Assembly: GCA_020161815.1 (NCBI GenBank)
Contig: JAIUOP010000003.1
Coordinates: 62,001 to 126,000, forward strand
Direction of reading: 5' to 3'
Origin: Actinomycetota bacterium
Lineage (GTDB): Bacteria; Actinomycetota; Actinomycetes; Actinomycetales; Dermatophilaceae
Length of the DNA stretch: 64,000 nucleotides
The notes under the pieces: model-generated
What the model was told of the DNA's origin: nothing
The model's database searches: none
The model's input: only the letters and a program-made list of their open reading frames with translations
Made by a program: the position numbers and the translations under genes
Shown here: one piece after another, positions 1 through 6,492 of the stretch
Layout of the letters: every line of letters begins with the position of its first letter
How positions within the stretch are numbered: the first letter of the stretch is position 1

Positions 1-1
1 C

Positions 2-568
2 GGCCGGACCGTAGGCGTCGAGGTGGGGGCGCGGGGGATCGTGCTCCTCGGTGAGGCCGGCGTCGGCAACACCACGCCGGCGGCGGCGCTCGCTGCCGCT
101 CTCACTGGGCTCAGCGTCGAGGAAGCGGTCGGTCTCGGTGCCGGCGCCGACGCCGCGATCATGGAGCGTAAGCGTGAGATCGTGTCAGCAGCCTTGACTC
201 GCGCCGGGGACCTCGCCGGCGCCGGGTCGCAGCAGCTGCTCGCGAGCCTGGGTGGGCCGGAGATCGCCGTCCTGGTCGGCGTCGTCCTTGGTGCGGTGGA
301 GAAGGGCGCCCCCGTGGTCCTCGACGGCCTCGCCACGTCGGTCGCGGCCGCCCTTGCTGCCCGTATGGCGCCGCCGGTGCAGGCGCATCTCGTGGCCGGC
401 CACCGCAGCCGCGAGCGGGCCCATGCCGAGGTGCTCACGCTCCTCGGTCTCGAGCCGCTCGTCGACCTCCGAGTTCGGGCCGGAGAAGGCGTGGGTGCGG
501 CGCTGGCCGCCGGCATGCTCCGCCAGGGCCTGGCCATGCGCGCCCTGGTCGCCCGCACCTCGGAATAG
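2..568 (+). CDS. cobT: Nicotinate-nucleotide-dimethylbenzimidazole phosphoribosyltransferase, C-terminal part
   Basis: The frame is open to the left edge, so the N-terminus lies outside the window. CobT transfers phosphoribose from nicotinate mononucleotide to dimethylbenzimidazole, making the alpha-ribazole phosphate of the lower cobalamin loop. Visible motifs are a GEAGVGNTTPAAAL stretch near the start and GEGVGAALA near the C-terminus, which carries the glutamate expected to act as catalytic base. The protein ends soon after that motif, with a shorter tail than enterobacterial CobT. cobF and cobQ follow about 2.2 kb downstream on the opposite strand, so this is probably one cobalamin locus split by an accessory insertion. 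Confidence 0.9.
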   Translation, partial: GRTVGVEVGARGIVLLGEAGVGNTTPAAALAAALTGLSVEEAVGLGAGADAAIMERKREIVSAALTRAGDLAGAGSQQLLASLGGPEIAVLVGVVLGAVEKGAPVVLDGLATSVAAALAARMAPPVQAHLVAGHRSRERAHAEVLTLLGLEPLVDLRVRAGEGVGAALAAGMLRQGLAMRALVARTSE

Positions 569-575
569 CGCCCGA

Positions 576-711
576 TCAGTCGGTGTAGATCTCCGAGCGG
601 TGGTCGAGGTCGATCGCGATGATGGCCACCTCGTCGTGGCGTATGTCGAGGATGACACGATTGCGCGTCAGCTCGGACGCACCGTTGAGCAGGTTCAGCG
701 TGCCCACCTAG
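576..711 (-). pseudogene. Remnant of a ParE/RelE-type toxin
   Basis: On the minus strand an open stretch of about 44 codons ends at 576 and is blocked upstream by a stop at 709-711. Its C-terminus reads HDEVAIIAIDLDHRSEIYTD, which resembles the last two strands of ParE/RelE toxins, where an xHR(S/R)xxY ending is usual. Third codon positions are strongly G/C, more so than in the overlapping plus frame, which supports former coding on this strand. No start codon and no antitoxin gene are visible. Assignment rests on this short tail only; it could be another small beta-rich protein. Confidence 0.35.
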
Positions 712-1035
712 CCCGTGGCGAGGCGGTGGCCGCGGCACGGCTGGCGACCGCCATCGAACGGGACCTGGTCGCCGTGCATACCCTGTTGTCGGCCGGACCG
801 GCTCCCGGGCTACACCGTCCGTCACGGTCGAGTGCGGTGACCGCTCGTGGGCGTGGACGGGATACGGATCTCGGGCGTGGCTGACAGGCTTTCCAGCCCG
901 GGGCGGGCCGACAGCCTGAGCACCGCCGGCGCCGGAAGCGAAGGGAGGGCAACCCGGAGCCTGCTCCTTGGGGTTGCTGTGACCCGCAACTCCTGCCACG
1001 GTATCGAGATCGCCGCGCGGCTCGGGAGGACGCAA
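712..1035. other. Intergenic stretch without a recognisable gene
   Basis: No frame here gives a recognisable product. A plus-strand frame stays open to 884, but its codon use is irregular and it has no convincing start. The last 15 bases hold the GGGAGGA ribosome binding site for the toxin-like gene at 1036. Confidence 0.5.
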
Positions 1036-1689
1036 ATGAAGCAGGTCCGTCGTTTCGCAGTGCTCGTCAGCTCGTTGCTGATGGTGGTTATGGCTGGCGC
1101 CGGGACCGCGCAGGCCGCCCCGAAACCGCCGCCCGCAGCGGAGGCGGTGGAATCCGTTCTCCAAGCGAACGAGTTCTACGTGACCTCAGGTGACGCAGTC
1201 CTGGTCACCCCTGAGGTCCTCACACGCCTACAGAAGAGCGGCAAGACACAAGATGCCCGAGTCCAAGCTGCTCTCGCATCTGACCCCCCGTGGGCAGCCT
1301 GCGGGGTTTACGACAGCAACACCAAGGTCGTCTACACCTACAGCCGGGCACAGATCAGTGGGTATTCAGGCTCTACAGCCAAGCTCCTTTGCGGATCCAC
1401 CAGCTGGGGATTCAGGCACATCGAGGCCTCACATATGGCTGACTGGCAGGCCAAGGGTGAATACATCGGCGCAACCTGGTCCCAGATGGCCCACTGGGCG
1501 ATGACGAACACTCTCAGCAAGCCCTGCAGCAAGTACTACCAGTCGTCCAACGACACCTTCCAGTACGTGGCTCCCTTCCAGATCCGAAACAACCAAGGTC
1601 AAGTGGTCCACACCTTCGGTGCCCGGGTGGTTGTTGCTCGGGTCACCCAGAACATCATCACCTCCTATCCCCAGTCATCGACCTGTTGA
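1036..1689 (+). CDS. Secreted toxin-like protein, possible BECR-fold RNase
   Basis: The 217-residue product starts at ATG 1036, behind GGGAGGA at 1024-1030. Residues 1-27 form a Sec signal peptide (basic MKQVRR, hydrophobic core, AQA cleavage site). The mature part has four cysteines (89, 119, 164, 217), a W-G-F-R-H-I motif at 124-129 with H133 and W137, and a near-terminal NIITSYP at 206-212. A mid-domain (G)xRHI...H with a terminal (I/V)ITxYP recalls C-terminal toxin domains of the barnase/EndoU/colicin/RelE class; this is recalled similarity, not a search. Base composition is less GC-rich than the neighbours, suggesting transfer. The adjacent 108-residue gene is a candidate immunity partner. 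No delivery or repeat domain is present, so it would be exported alone. Another secreted enzyme is possible. Confidence 0.55.
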   Translation: MKQVRRFAVLVSSLLMVVMAGAGTAQAAPKPPPAAEAVESVLQANEFYVTSGDAVLVTPEVLTRLQKSGKTQDARVQAALASDPPWAACGVYDSNTKVVYTYSRAQISGYSGSTAKLLCGSTSWGFRHIEASHMADWQAKGEYIGATWSQMAHWAMTNTLSKPCSKYYQSSNDTFQYVAPFQIRNNQGQVVHTFGARVVVARVTQNIITSYPQSSTC

Positions 1690-1703
1690 ACGGAGGCCCC
1701 AGC

Positions 1704-2030
1704 GTGAGCAACCAGCGCTCCGAAATGTTGATTGACGTAGCCCGCATGGCCATAGAACAGACTCAGTGGATGGCCAGCACTGTCGATGACGGGATCCAGT
1801 TCACGCGCCCGGACGACCCCGCCAAGAGGGTGCTCTGGCTTCCCTCAGAAGCAGAGCTCAGCCAGTTGGTGCTCGATCTGCAGTCCAGTGCTCAGGATGC
1901 GTTCGGTGCTGGAGCGACGGGGGCCCAGCTATTGAGTGTCTGGGTTCTGGAGGCTCTCGAGACAGCCAAGGTTGATGAGGGCCTCCTGCGCCGATCCGGG
2001 AGCGGGCTCGTCGTGGATCCCACAAGGTAG
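1704..2030 (+). CDS. Small acidic cytosolic protein, candidate immunity protein
   Basis: The 108-residue protein starts at GTG 1704, behind GGAGG at 1692-1696. It begins 14 bp after the stop of the secreted toxin-like gene, so the two are almost certainly co-transcribed. It has no signal peptide and no membrane segment. It is rich in acidic and aliphatic residues and looks mostly helical (for example SEAELSQLVLDLQSSAQDAF). I do not recognise a family. Its size, lack of an export signal and place directly behind a secreted toxin-like protein fit an immunity role, which is inference from context. Base composition matches the toxin-like gene. Confidence 0.5.
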   Translation: MSNQRSEMLIDVARMAIEQTQWMASTVDDGIQFTRPDDPAKRVLWLPSEAELSQLVLDLQSSAQDAFGAGATGAQLLSVWVLEALETAKVDEGLLRRSGSGLVVDPTR

Positions 2031-2096
2031 AGCTCCACGGGCCTTCCCTGGCCGAAGCATGGTCGAGCGCGCCTTGCCCCCACGTCGTGGGCACGG
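2031..2096. other. Short hairpin and perfect 14-bp palindrome after the toxin-like pair
   Basis: CCCAC-GTC-GTGGG at 2079-2091 could form a small hairpin downstream of the candidate immunity gene. It is followed at 2096-2109 by the perfect palindrome GTCACGCGCGTGAC. Either could be a transcription end or a protein site. No gene is seen in this stretch. Confidence 0.3.
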
Positions 2097-2607
2097 TCAC
2101 GCGCGTGACGGTTCTAGTCCGGGGCGGGTCCGTGTTGCTTGGCCAGTGCCCGGGAGGGTTTCCCTGCGTGGACTGAGTGCCGGGCCCTTGCGGGCCCGGA
2201 CGACGGAGCGCGTGGGGCGCGGGACCGCTTGGGCGCTGGTGGCGCGGGCGTGGCGCGCGGCCGGTGTTGGCAGGGCCGCCAGATCGGCGGCGGCGGCACG
2301 GGTGTAGCTGGTGGCTCCCGCCACGGCGGCGAACGTGTCGAGGTCCACGGTGCCGTCAGGGTGCTGCCACAGCTGGGCGTTGCCGGCGATTCGCCAACTC
2401 GTCGGTGTCGAGAATGGATTGCACGCTGGAGAGCAACCACTCCTCGTAGTCGTGGACGCGGTCGCCGCTGGAGAACACTCCAAGCACGGTCTTGGTGTCC
2501 GGGCGCACGATGACCTGCCGAGTGGCGTCGGGACGCCCCAGCTGGCGCTGGCAGAAGCGGGTCGGCGACTTGAGATGGTGCCTCTTCTGATCCCCGTTGA
2601 CGCACAC
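2097..2607 (-). pseudogene. Frameshifted DUF932-like remnant
   Basis: Two minus-strand frames together resemble part of a plasmid/phage-type DUF932 protein. The upstream frame holds RQVIVRPDTKTVLGVF followed by HDYEEWLLSSVQSILDT, close to the (K/R)xIVRxDTGxxLGIF...Y.EWLLxxVxxILD block I associate with that family. After about 2,385 the sense continues in another frame, so at least one frameshift is present. The N-terminal and C-terminal parts are missing or unrecognisable. DUF932 proteins are common on plasmids and integrated elements, so this supports past insertion between cobT and cobF. Confidence 0.45.
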
Positions 2608-2769
2608 CGCTTCATGCTCGCGGCGCCTGCTCCGTCGAGCTGCCCGGTGTTCTCGGTCTACCGGAGGGATGTCATTTGCTACGGGTCAAACATCGTCGAC
2701 TTATTCCAGCGAGAGTTCGCCCACGGGGTGAAGCCGTGGCCAGCGCAGTGCGCTCACGTCGACTTCTAG
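2560..2769 (+). pseudogene. C-terminal remnant of an SMI1/KNR4 (SUKH) family protein
   Basis: The plus frame ending at the TAG at 2767-2769 reads LIPVDAHRFMLAAPAP, then CPVFSVYRRDVICYGSNIVD and a terminal REF. This matches the SUKH pattern in which a hydrophobic HR(F/Y) segment is followed by PVxSVxxxDxIxYGxxLxDYxxxEF. Only about the last 65 residues remain; sequence upstream of about 2,560 is DUF932-like on the other strand. SUKH proteins often serve as immunity proteins in polymorphic toxin systems, so this may be a relic of a second toxin-immunity set. It has no start codon of its own. Confidence 0.5.
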
Positions 2770-2792
2770 TCCGACCTCGCCAGTGGTGAGGA

Positions 2793-3620
2793 CTACACCC
2801 TGTTCTGGTGAGTACCGTCCCTGGACTCCGGCAGGGAGAGGGCGTAGGCGTCCATGACCCAGCCGTGCTCGGCACGCACCTGGGCCCTCACGTCCGTGAT
2901 CTCGTCGATGACGTCCGCCAGTCGCCCGGAGCGCAGCTGCTGGCTCGGCAGTCCGAGGTTCGCGCCCCAGTGGATGACCAGCTCGGGCTCGCGCTCCATG
3001 AGCTCACGGCAGTGCAGCGAGCCGTCGAGCATGACGACGACGGTGCCCAGATCCGGCCGCCACTCCGAGGCCAGCCGTCGCCCGGTCGTCACGTGGATGG
3101 CCTGCCCGATGCCGTTGAGGACGATGCCATGCTCGGCGGCGAGCACCTGCACGGCGGACAGCCCGGCATACACACGCCGCTGCACCGGGAGGTAGGTCGC
3201 CACCGCGTCGACGATGCGGATCGTGCTGTCGTAGAACGCCGGGTCACCCCACACGAGGAAGCCGACGACCGTCTCCGGCGGTAGCGCGGCGATGACATCG
3301 GCGTAGGCCTTGGCCCGGGCGGCGTGCCAGGCGTCGACGCCTTCGCGGTAGGCCGCACGGTCACGCTCCGCATCCGGCCCTCGCTCCGGGTCGGCAACTG
3401 TCACGAAGCGGTAAGAGCCCGGTTCGAGATAGCGCTCGCACACCGCTCGGCGCAGCTCGACGAGCTCGGACTTCACCTCGCCCTTGTCGGCGACGAGGAA
3501 GACGTCGACCTCACGCATCGCGGCGACCGCCTGCCCGGTGAGGTGGTCGGGGGAACCGAGGCCGATGCCGATGATCTCGATGCGTCGCACGGAATCCATT
3601 GCGGCAGAGGGGGAACTCAT
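2793..3620 (-). CDS. cobF: Precorrin-6A synthase (deacetylating)
   Basis: The 275-residue protein is a SAM-dependent tetrapyrrole methylase of the aerobic cobalamin pathway. It methylates precorrin-5 at C-1 with loss of the acetyl group, giving precorrin-6A. The N-terminal IEIIGIGLGSPDHLT is the family's GxGxGxPxxLT loop, GFLVWGDPAFYDS is the second conserved GDPxxY block, and VYAGLSAVQ lies downstream. The start at 3620 overlaps the stop of cobQ in an ATGA arrangement, so the two are translationally coupled. The last eight or so residues after ALSLPESRD look like a non-conserved extension where the gene meets accessory DNA. Soluble. Confidence 0.93.
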   Translation of the reverse strand: MSSPSAAMDSVRRIEIIGIGLGSPDHLTGQAVAAMREVDVFLVADKGEVKSELVELRRAVCERYLEPGSYRFVTVADPERGPDAERDRAAYREGVDAWHAARAKAYADVIAALPPETVVGFLVWGDPAFYDSTIRIVDAVATYLPVQRRVYAGLSAVQVLAAEHGIVLNGIGQAIHVTTGRRLASEWRPDLGTVVVMLDGSLHCRELMEREPELVIHWGANLGLPSQQLRSGRLADVIDEITDVRAQVRAEHGWVMDAYALSLPESRDGTHQNRV

Positions 3621-5050
3621 CGGGCCAGCTCCATGATCGCGGGGACGTCGAGGTGCTCCTCGACGGCATCGGCGAGGAGGTCGATCATCCCCTCACGGCG
3701 GGCGGAGAATCCGGGCGCGCTCCCGTCGGGCACCCACTCCGACCCGGCGGCCACTGCCACCTGACGCAGCCAGGCCCGGCGGAAGCCGTCCTGCTCCATC
3801 GTCCCGTGCCAGATCGAGCCCCACACCTGCCCGCGCACCGCACCCCCGGGGAAGGAGCCGTCGTCGTCGACGACGCCATGGTGGATCTCGTAGCCCTCGA
3901 CGTGATGCCCCTCCCACGTCCCGACCGGACGCCCGAGCACCTTCTCGGCCGCAAAGGTCACCGTGCCTGGCAGCAGCCCGAGTCCGTCGATGCGGCCGGC
4001 GCCGCTCTCGATGGTGTCGTCGATGGTCGTGCAGAGCATCTCGTAGCCGCCGCAGATACCGAGCACGGGGCGCCTGGCCGCGGCCCGCTGCCGGACCACC
4101 TCGGCCAGGCCTCGCGTCTCCAGCCACTCCAGGTCCGAGACCGTGGCGCGCGACCCGGGCAGCACGACGAGGTCGGCGTCCCGGCATGCGTCGGGGTCAG
4201 CGGTGACCCGCACGTCGACGCCCGGCTCCGCGGCGAGGGCATCGACATCGGTGGCATTGGAGGTGCGGGGGAAACGGACGACGGCGATCGTGAGCCGGGC
4301 CGTGCCGGTGTCCCGCGTCGGACGCCAACGGCCCACGGAGAGAGCGTCCTCGGAATCGATCCACACGTCCTCGAGCCACGGCAGCACGCCGAGGCAGGGC
4401 ATGCCCGTGCGCTGCGTGACGATGTCGAGACCGGGGGTGAGGACATCCGGGTCGCCGCGGAACTTGTTGATGACGTATGCCGCCAGGTGCGCCCGGTCGG
4501 TCTCATCGACGATGGCCCAGGTGCCATAGAGCGAGGCGAGGACACCGCCCCGGTCGATGTCACCGACGAGCAGCACGGGCAGGTCGAAGCGGCGCGCCAG
4601 CCCGAGGTTCACGTAGTCGCCGGCGCGCAGGTTCACCTCGGCGGGGGATCCTGCGCCCTCGACGATGACGAGGTCATTGGTGCGCGACAGCTCGTCATAC
4701 GCGGCGAAGGCGGCCTCGGCCAGATGAGCCCGGCCCGTCGCGTACTCACCCGCGGCGAGCTGGCCGGCCGGCTGACCGCGCAGCACGACGAAGGCCTGGC
4801 GGTCCGAACCGGGCTTGAGGAGAACGGGATTGTGGAGGGGAGAGGCCTCGACGCCCGCGGCCTGGCACTGTAGGTACTGTGCGCGCCCGATCTCCGCGCC
4901 GTCGCGGCAGACCATCGAGTGGTTCGACATGTTTTGGGCCTTGAAGGGGGCGACCTTGACGCAGCGACGCGCGACCGCCCGCGCGAGGCCGGTCACGACG
5001 AGTGACTTCCCTGCGTCAGAGCTCGTCCCTGCTACCACCAGTCCCGGCAC
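3617..5050 (-). CDS. cobQ: Cobyric acid synthase
   Basis: The 477-residue glutamine-dependent amidotransferase amidates four side chains of adenosylcobyrinate a,c-diamide. The N-terminal synthetase domain has the P-loop-like GTSSDAGKS at residues 8-16 and the APFKAQNMSNHS segment. The C-terminal glutamine amidotransferase domain has the nucleophile cysteine in LGICGGYEML, and a WHGTMEQDGFRR segment with the expected histidine. The length is typical. It is divergent from the histidine phosphatase gene at 5086, with only 35 bp between starts, so both promoters are compact. No cobalamin riboswitch fits in that gap. Confidence 0.95.
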   Translation of the reverse strand: MPGLVVAGTSSDAGKSLVVTGLARAVARRCVKVAPFKAQNMSNHSMVCRDGAEIGRAQYLQCQAAGVEASPLHNPVLLKPGSDRQAFVVLRGQPAGQLAAGEYATGRAHLAEAAFAAYDELSRTNDLVIVEGAGSPAEVNLRAGDYVNLGLARRFDLPVLLVGDIDRGGVLASLYGTWAIVDETDRAHLAAYVINKFRGDPDVLTPGLDIVTQRTGMPCLGVLPWLEDVWIDSEDALSVGRWRPTRDTGTARLTIAVVRFPRTSNATDVDALAAEPGVDVRVTADPDACRDADLVVLPGSRATVSDLEWLETRGLAEVVRQRAAARRPVLGICGGYEMLCTTIDDTIESGAGRIDGLGLLPGTVTFAAEKVLGRPVGTWEGHHVEGYEIHHGVVDDDGSFPGGAVRGQVWGSIWHGTMEQDGFRRAWLRQVAVAAGSEWVPDGSAPGFSARREGMIDLLADAVEEHLDVPAIMELAR

Positions 5051-5072
5051 GCGTCGGATTCTACGCAGCCCC

Positions 5073-5078
5073 TACAGT
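5073..5078 (+). promoter_or_regulatory. -10 box of a likely leaderless transcript
   Basis: TACAGT lies 7 nt before the GTG start at 5086, so transcription would begin at or next to the start codon. No Shine-Dalgarno sequence is present. The same geometry recurs ahead of many genes in this window. Confidence 0.5.
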
Positions 5079-5085
5079 GTCGCCG

Positions 5086-5646
5086 GTGAGCCTGCGGACG
5101 ATCCACCTGGTGCGCCATGGCCAGTCGACGTGGAACCTCGAGGGCCGGCTCCAGGGGCAGACCATGGAGGTGCCGCTGACCGAGCTCGGTCTGAGCCAGG
5201 CGCAGGAGGCGGCCGAGTGTCTCGTGGGCCTCATCGCCCCCGGTGCAGCGGTCGGGCTCTGGTCGAGCGACCAGCAGCGCGCGTACCAGACCGCGCAGGC
5301 CATCGCGTGCCGTCTCGGGCTCTCGATCCGGGCGAGCGCGGCGCTTCGTGAGCAGGCCCTGGGCCACCTGGAGGGGCGACTGACCACCGAGCTGGTGCCT
5401 CAGGAGACCCCGCCCGGAGAGCACGTCAGCGAGATCGCCTGGGGCGGGGGAGAGAGCATCGCGCAGGTGCATATCCGGCTGTCGGACTTTCTGGCCGGCC
5501 TCCGTCAGGAGCCCATCGAGGAGGCGATCGTCGTCACCCACGGAGACACCCTGCGCGTCGCCCGGGCCGTCCTCGCCGGGCGCACTCATCGCGAGGTCGA
5601 GTGGGGCGTCATCGGCAACGGTGAGGTCGTCACCCTCTCCGTTTGA
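5086..5646 (+). CDS. Histidine phosphatase family protein, possible alpha-ribazole phosphatase
   Basis: The 186-residue protein starts at GTG 5086 and opens with the phosphohistidine motif LVRHGQSTWN. The second catalytic histidine lies in VVTHGDTLR, and the family glutamate in an REQALGHLEG segment, which matches the R-E-x-x-x-G-x-x-E pattern. Position next to cobQ and cobF suggests the CobC step, removal of phosphate from alpha-ribazole-5'-phosphate. The family also includes phosphoglycerate mutase-like enzymes of other specificity, so the substrate is inference. Cytosolic. Confidence 0.8.
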   Translation: MSLRTIHLVRHGQSTWNLEGRLQGQTMEVPLTELGLSQAQEAAECLVGLIAPGAAVGLWSSDQQRAYQTAQAIACRLGLSIRASAALREQALGHLEGRLTTELVPQETPPGEHVSEIAWGGGESIAQVHIRLSDFLAGLRQEPIEEAIVVTHGDTLRVARAVLAGRTHREVEWGVIGNGEVVTLSV

Positions 5647-5649
5647 GCC

Positions 5650-6189
5650 TCAGATGGGGAAGCCCAAGTGCGCCAGCGCTTGACGCAGCAAGATGTCGTG
5701 GCCACGGTCGAGGTCGGCGAGCAGGTTCGGGTCCATGGCTTCACGTGGCGTGAGCCAGGCCAAGTCGAGGGCGTCCTGCTGGGGCGCGCAGTCACCGGAG
5801 ACCGGCACGACATACGCCAGGGACACCGCGTGCTGGCGCGGGTCATGGAAGGGCGTCACGCCGGGAGTGGGGAAGTACTCGGCCACCGTGAAGGGCTGTG
5901 GGGTCGCCGGGACGCGGGGGAGCGCCACCGGGCCGAGGTCCTTCTCGACGTGGCGCAGCAGGGCGTCGCGCAGCCGCTCCTGGTAGAGCACCCGACCGGA
6001 CACGAGCTCGCGGGTGATGCGGCCGTCGTCCGAGACCCGCAGCAGCAGCCCGATCGCCGTGACCTCGCCGCGCTCGTCGACGCGCACCGGCACGATGTCG
6101 ACGTAGAGGATGGGGAGGCGGTCGCGGGCCTCGTCGAGGTGCTCGCGGCTCAGCCAGGCCGACTGGCTGTCCAGCTCCAGGTTGCTCAT
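5650..6189 (-). CDS. NUDIX-fold protein of the DUF4916 type
   Basis: The 179-residue protein resembles actinobacterial NUDIX hydrolase family proteins (DUF4916). The N-terminal WLSREHLDEARDRLPILYVD and the later RDALLRHVEKDLG are characteristic. The Nudix box is degenerate: in the region corresponding to GxxxxxExxxxxxxREUxEExGU the REUxEE glutamates are mostly missing. Pyrophosphohydrolase activity therefore cannot be assumed and no substrate is proposed. The gene ends convergently with the phosphatase, 3 bp apart, and starts divergently from the ileS leader. Soluble. Confidence 0.75.
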   Translation of the reverse strand: MSNLELDSQSAWLSREHLDEARDRLPILYVDIVPVRVDERGEVTAIGLLLRVSDDGRITRELVSGRVLYQERLRDALLRHVEKDLGPVALPRVPATPQPFTVAEYFPTPGVTPFHDPRQHAVSLAYVVPVSGDCAPQQDALDLAWLTPREAMDPNLLADLDRGHDILLRQALAHLGFPI

Positions 6190-6216
6190 AGGGGCAAGTC
6201 TGCCTTGCCGCCCGGG

Positions 6217-6222
6217 TAGACT
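6217..6222 (+). promoter_or_regulatory. -10 box for the ileS T-box transcript
   Basis: TAGACT sits so that transcription would begin near 6229, just ahead of stem I of the T-box leader. A clear -35 is not obvious. Confidence 0.45.
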
Positions 6223-6228
6223 TCTCCC

Positions 6229-6463
6229 ACAGGCGCTCGAGCCGCTATCACCGGCGAGCCTTCGGAAGAACGGCGGGACTCCCGCTCACTAGACCCGAAC
6301 GTCCGGGCCACGTCACGGCCTTGCACAAGAGCGGTCGTATGCCGTCCGCTCGCCGGGGGTTCCCGGCGAGAGGTGGGCACGCGGCAAGCGAGGTGGCACC
6401 GCGGAGGTGAGCACCCGGCATACGTGCTGGTGCCCCGTCTTCGTCCTCGTGAGTGAGCACGAG
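6229..6463 (+). promoter_or_regulatory. T-box leader of ileS (isoleucine specifier)
   Basis: GGTGGCACCGCGG at 6392-6404 is the T-box core that pairs with the free acceptor end of uncharged tRNA. Upstream, GCTCG...CGAGC around 6235-6259 makes a very short stem I whose loop holds ATC at 6247-6249, the isoleucine specifier. This is the compact layout known for actinobacterial ileS T-boxes, which act on translation rather than termination. A small hairpin CTCGTG-N6-CACGAG at 6446-6463 lies just before the AGGAG ribosome binding site at 6476-6480, and there is no U-run terminator, both consistent with translational control. Two inverted copies of the window's repeated octamer lie inside the leader at 6337 and 6416. 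Confidence 0.85.
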
Positions 6464-6492
6464 TCGACGACCCGCAGGAGACGCGAACCACC

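Noticed and set aside
2793..5086. Cobalamin riboswitch for the cob genes
   Set aside because: The cobQ-phosphatase gap is only 35 bp and no B12-box-like sequence is seen near cobF or cobT.
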